In this document: positions 6,182 to 8,614 of the stretch, piece by piece
Numbering within the stretch: the stretch's first letter is position 1
How the letters are laid out: every line of letters begins with the position of its first letter
Origin: Candidatus Sulfopaludibacter sp. SbA3
GTDB lineage: Bacteria; Acidobacteriota; Terriglobia; 20CM-2-55-15
NCBI GenBank assembly: GCA_945861845.1
Contig: CAMAWS010000107.1
Location: 1 to 8,614, forward strand
Length of the DNA stretch: 8,614 nucleotides
Direction: 5' to 3'
Notes under the pieces: model-generated
Databases searched by the model: none
The model's input: the letters and a program-made list of their open reading frames with translations, nothing else
What the model was told of the DNA's origin: nothing
Made by a program: the position numbers and the translations under genes

Positions 6182-6886
6182 CTACAGACCCGTTAGAGAC
6201 GAGCCCGTGATGGATTCTGCAGTCGTGCTGGACCTGGCCTTGCGTCCCGCCTTCCCCGGGCGAAAAGAGCAGCCGTATTGAGATTCGAGACGATCGATGA
6301 AGTCTTCTGATCCGCAAGCGCGGCCCGTCGAAGTAGCGTCACGAATTCCCTGGATCACATCTCCTGAGTCCTCGCCTGCGAGCCACTCCGACCAGTTTTC
6401 TATTGTTCCGACCAACGGCAGACCCTCGTCCAGATATCGATCTTTTTCATCCATTACATGTGTCGCGGCACTCGACCATGGATAGTCTTCAGCTCGATCG
6501 ACAATCCTGGCGCGAACCGGATTACGCTCCACATACCGGACGGCATGCCACAGATGCTCATCGCCGAGAACGCAGGAATAGAATCGCGCTTGCCAGAGAT
6601 GGCCGGTGAACCCATATTTTCGGTTGAACATCGAGGCATAGGCGGCATGAGTGTCTCGCATGGTAGTCGAAAGGGCGGACTCCGTCTCTGGCACGGCAAC
6701 CAAGTGAACATGGTTCGTCATGAGGCTGTATGCCCATAAACGCAGTCGATGGCTGGTTGAATATTCCCGGAGAAGCTCCAAATAGAGAAAACGATCCTCG
6801 GCGTCACAGAAGACATCCGTGCGCCGGTTTCCTCTTTGTGTGATGTGATGCGCGAAACCCGGAACCACAATACGTGCACGTCGCAT
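6182..6886 (-). CDS. REP-associated tyrosine transposase (RAYT, IS200-like Y1 family)
   Basis: From ATG 6886 the product has 234 residues. It starts MRRARIVVPGFAHHITQRGN, the normal N-terminus of this family. The metal-binding HUH motif is His59-Val60-His61 within SLMTNHVHLVAVP. The catalytic tyrosine is probably Tyr103 in GHLWQARFYS. The signature YVERNPVRARIV and DYPWSSA follow, and a RAYT-type C-terminal tail (SEDFIDRLESQYG, then a basic GKAGRKAR) binds REP DNA in relatives. These enzymes cleave and join single-stranded REP sequences by a 5'-phosphotyrosine step. The frame stays open to 7060, but the extra 58 residues have no family character and no start signal, so they are excluded. No good Shine-Dalgarno precedes 6886. 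All key residues are present, so it may be active. It is transcribed against the surrounding operon. Confidence 0.9.
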   Translation of the reverse strand: MRRARIVVPGFAHHITQRGNRRTDVFCDAEDRFLYLELLREYSTSHRLRLWAYSLMTNHVHLVAVPETESALSTTMRDTHAAYASMFNRKYGFTGHLWQARFYSCVLGDEHLWHAVRYVERNPVRARIVDRAEDYPWSSAATHVMDEKDRYLDEGLPLVGTIENWSEWLAGEDSGDVIQGIRDATSTGRACGSEDFIDRLESQYGCSFRPGKAGRKARSSTTAESITGSSLTGL

Positions 6887-7034
6887 GAGGGCCAAGAGGG
6901 AGCCCCCTTCCGAATGTGTGAACCGCATCGGAGCGAGGGCGGGCAAGGGCACATATAGTCTAACCACATGCCAGATTAGACGAACAATGTTTTCTTTGAA
7001 GGTCGCCTGGAATCGAAAGTCGGCACATTCCGGG

Positions 7035-7060
7035 TTGTCCGACGACTCTGTCTGGGACAA
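7035..7060. other. Subterminal hairpin near the right end of the RAYT unit
   Basis: TTGTCC (7035-7040) and GGACAA (7055-7060) can pair around a 14-nt loop, just inside the right inverted repeat. Y1 transposases recognise hairpins close to element ends, so this might be a recognition site. A 6-bp stem is common by chance. No clear counterpart was seen at the left end. The leader of the transposase (6887-7063) holds nothing else recognisable. Confidence 0.3.
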
Positions 7061-7063
7061 GGA

Positions 7064-7085
7064 AATTGCTCACTGTCCCTAATTA
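7064..7085 (-). repeat. Right terminal inverted repeat of the RAYT unit
   Basis: It is the exact 22-bp reverse complement of 6137-6158 and reads AATTGCTCACTGTCCC then TAATTA on the plus strand. Its inner TTGCTC could serve as the -35 of a promoter for the downstream gene. Confidence 0.92.
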
Positions 7086-7094
7086 CCCTATGAT
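7066..7094 (+). promoter_or_regulatory. Possible hybrid promoter made by the element end
   Basis: TTGCTC (7066-7071, inside the right repeat) and TATGAT (7089-7094, in flanking DNA) are 17 bp apart. The -10 is a 5/6 match and the -35 only 3/6, though it keeps TTG. The start would fall near 7101, just before the GGAGG at 7103. If real, the insertion supplied the -35 for the gene it separated from its operon. Confidence 0.3.
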
Positions 7095-7102
7095 CCGTTC
7101 GC

Positions 7103-7107
7103 GGAGG
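7103..7107 (+). promoter_or_regulatory. Shine-Dalgarno of the cyclase/ankyrin gene
   Basis: GGAGG stands 5 bases before the ATG at 7113. It supports that start over the out-of-frame ATG at 7090. Confidence 0.8.
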
Positions 7108-7112
7108 ACGCT

Positions 7113-8614
7113 ATGCGAATTGTTTTTGTACTTTTCCTGATGGTCCGGATGGCATCAGCACAGTCGGTGCCGGAAGTCAGCAAAGCTATTACACGCGCGC
7201 TGCCGATGCTTCAGAAATCGGCCGGCGGGTTCGTCGCAAAGCGCGCCTGCGTCTCTTGTCATCACAACAGTCTTCCCATTGTGGCGTTCCACATGGCGCG
7301 TGAACGGGGATTCATAATCGATCCGGCGGTTATGGGCGCGGTCGAAGACAAGACATTCCGCCAGTTCAACGATGCGAGTGCGCTGGACGATGTGGTGCAG
7401 ACGTCGAAGCTCAACGATCCGACGCCGAGCGAGAGTTACCTTCTCATGGCAGCGCACGCTTCCGGCTTGGAGCCGAACCTGGTAACCGCGGCGTACGCCA
7501 GGCGGATTGCCGGATGGCAGCGCGACGGCCACTGGGTGACATCGGATTTTCGTCCGCCGTCTTCGAGCAGCGAGTTCACCGCGACCGCAACGGCTGTTCG
7601 CGCAATGCGCTTCTATATGCCTGAGGAGTTGCGCTCCCAAACCGAAACATCAATGCGCGCGGCAAGAGAATGGCTTTCCAGCACGCGGCCCGCATCGACC
7701 GAAGATGGCGCGTTCCGGCTGATGGGGCTGGCCTGGGCCGATGCTTCCATGGATCAGATCGCTGCCGCCGAACGCGACCTTCTCGCGATGCAGAAACCCG
7801 TGGGAGGTTGGCCGCAGCTATCGAATTACGAGCCGGATGCCTACTCCACCGGCGAAGCGCTTTTCGCCTTGCACGAGGCCGGCATGCCAAACACGGACCC
7901 GGCATGGCGCAAGGGACTGAAGTTTCTGATTTCGAGCCAGGCGCGCGATGGCACGTGGCGCGTTCGTACGCGCATGGTCTCGCCAGCCAGCATAAGCCCG
8001 ATGTATTTCCCGACGGGATTTCCATATAAGAAGGATGAGTTTCTGTCCTATGCCGGAAGTTGCTGGGCGGTGATGGCGCTGCTGAGCGCGCTTCCCGAAC
8101 CTGCGAACAAGGTCGCGCCGACTCCCGTCAGCACAGCAGTAAATACTCGATCATCTCCCCCATGGGTCCGTACCGCCCTGTTCGGAACACCCAGCGAGCT
8201 TGCCGCACTGCTTGATGCTGGGCTGGATCCGAACAGCAAGACAAGCGGTGGAACAACCCTGTTAATGATGGCGGCAACCGACGCGGACAAGGTGCGGCTG
8301 CTGGTGATGCGCGGCGCGGACGTGAAAGCCAGAAGTTCGGCCGGCTACGATGCACTTACAATTGCGGCGTCGTTTCACGGGACCGCGAATTCGATTCGAT
8401 ACCTGATCGAGGCAGGCGCCGACGCAGAGCCTCCGGAGGGGGTTCGCGTGAGAAGGCCTCCAATCGCTATGGCCTCAATGACCGGCGACCTGGAAAACGT
8501 CCAACTGCTTCTGGCAGACGGCGCGGAAGCAGGCAGGGGGCTGGCGGATGCGGTGATGTTCGGTTACCCGGATGTTGTCCGGACACTGATCAAGGCGGGA
8601 GCGAACGCGGACAT
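7113..8614 (+). CDS. Secreted CxxCH / alpha-toroid (cyclase-like) / ankyrin-repeat protein, C-terminus cut
   Basis: The frame is open for 500 codons to the window edge. Residues 1-16 (MRIVFVLFLMVRMASA) are a signal peptide. CVSCHH (46-51) has the CxxCH pattern of covalent haem attachment. Residues of about 20-330 look like a squalene-cyclase/prenyltransferase toroid, with QW-type turns QRDGHW (136-141), QKPVGGW (227-233) and QARDGTW (276-282), and helices such as EFTATATAVRAM and DAYSTGEALFALHEAG. The catalytic DxDD of squalene-hopene cyclase is not seen, so a cyclase activity is not claimed. After a short linker, ankyrin repeats start near 352: ELAALLDAGLDPNS, KVRLLVMRGADVKARS, IRYLIEAGADAEPP, NVQLLLADGAEAG and VRTLIKAGANAD. 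The protein is likely exported, possibly a redox or binding protein. It lies 27 bp after the RAYT unit and may have belonged to the tcu-like operon. Confidence 0.85.
   Translation, partial: MRIVFVLFLMVRMASAQSVPEVSKAITRALPMLQKSAGGFVAKRACVSCHHNSLPIVAFHMARERGFIIDPAVMGAVEDKTFRQFNDASALDDVVQTSKLNDPTPSESYLLMAAHASGLEPNLVTAAYARRIAGWQRDGHWVTSDFRPPSSSSEFTATATAVRAMRFYMPEELRSQTETSMRAAREWLSSTRPASTEDGAFRLMGLAWADASMDQIAAAERDLLAMQKPVGGWPQLSNYEPDAYSTGEALFALHEAGMPNTDPAWRKGLKFLISSQARDGTWRVRTRMVSPASISPMYFPTGFPYKKDEFLSYAGSCWAVMALLSALPEPANKVAPTPVSTAVNTRSSPPWVRTALFGTPSELAALLDAGLDPNSKTSGGTTLLMMAATDADKVRLLVMRGADVKARSSAGYDALTIAASFHGTANSIRYLIEAGADAEPPEGVRVRRPPIAMASMTGDLENVQLLLADGAEAGRGLADAVMFGYPDVVRTLIKAGANAD

Larger units (their letters stand above)
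6137..7085. mobile_element. RAYT unit: transposase gene framed by perfect 22-bp inverted repeats
   Basis: The 949-bp unit is bounded by exact inverted copies of a 22-mer (6137-6158 and 7064-7085) and carries one gene, a REP-associated tyrosine transposase on the minus strand. It lies 2 bp after the HEAT stop and 27 bp before the next start codon, between two plus-strand genes, and so appears inserted into a former operon. Because the arms end in the palindromic TAATTA and the left flank repeats TAATT (6132-6136), the exact boundary and any target duplication are ambiguous; IS200-like enzymes normally make none. Whether the unit still moves cannot be judged, but the transposase frame is intact. 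Confidence 0.85.

Noticed and set aside
6887..7060. A 58-residue N-terminal extension of the transposase frame
   Set aside because: The frame is open but the family N-terminus begins at the Met encoded at 6886. The extra residues show no domain, and the extension starts only 3 bp from the terminal repeat without a ribosome site.
7113..8110. Calling the toroid a functional squalene-hopene cyclase
   Set aside because: The DxDD acid motif is not seen and the domain is short for a cyclase. Only the QW-like turns support the fold.
1..8614. CRISPR array, tRNA, rRNA or riboswitch
   Set aside because: No regularly spaced direct repeats, cloverleaf-like segments or long structured leaders were found; the intergenic gaps are too short for most of these.

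Overview
The window comes from a bacterial chromosome (or metagenomic contig) that is moderately GC-rich with dense, tightly spaced genes. The mix of a Tat-exported MmgE/PrpD protein, an ankyrin protein with a cyclase-like toroid and a CxxCH motif, and a REP-associated tyrosine transposase (RAYT) recalls Acidobacteriota, especially Solibacter/Bryobacter-like or Vicinamibacter-like lineages. This is an inference from gene style; the window contains no rRNA or other phylogenetic marker.

Layout: (1) 1-352, minus strand: N-terminus of a secreted alpha/beta-hydrolase, cut by the window edge. (2) 423-1121, plus strand: an exported cyclophilin-type peptidyl-prolyl isomerase, divergent from gene 1 across 70 bp that may hold two overlapping promoters. 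(3) 1124-1187: a perfect 28-bp inverted repeat filling the gap between two convergent genes. (4) 1187-2692, minus strand: an MmgE/PrpD-family protein with a Tat signal. (5) 2733-6134, plus strand: a compact operon of a TcuA-like flavoprotein, a TcuB-like iron-sulfur/membrane protein and a HEAT-repeat protein, with successive genes overlapping by 14 bp and 4 bp. (6) 6137-7085: a 949-bp RAYT unit bounded by perfect 22-bp inverted repeats, with its transposase on the minus strand. (7) 7113 to the window end, plus strand: a secreted protein with a CxxCH motif, an alpha-toroid (squalene-cyclase-like) domain and ankyrin repeats, truncated at the edge.

How the genes may work together: TcuA and TcuB form a known pair in which the flavoprotein oxidises tricarballylate to cis-aconitate and TcuB passes the electrons to the membrane. 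The divergent MmgE/PrpD protein belongs to a superfamily acting on citrate-like tricarboxylates, so the neighbourhood suggests tricarboxylate or related organic-acid metabolism. The Tat signal on the PrpD protein, the coupled HEAT gene and the absence of tcuC/tcuR in view make a textbook tricarballylate locus uncertain. If the RAYT unit is removed, about 29 bp separate the HEAT stop from the cyclase/ankyrin start, so that gene may once have been the fourth gene of the tcu-like operon.

The most notable items are the CxxCH-toroid-ankyrin fusion, the tcuAB-HEAT operon facing a Tat-PrpD gene, and two palindromic repeat systems that share a GGGACAG core, only one of which carries a transposase. 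No tRNA, rRNA, CRISPR array or prophage was seen.
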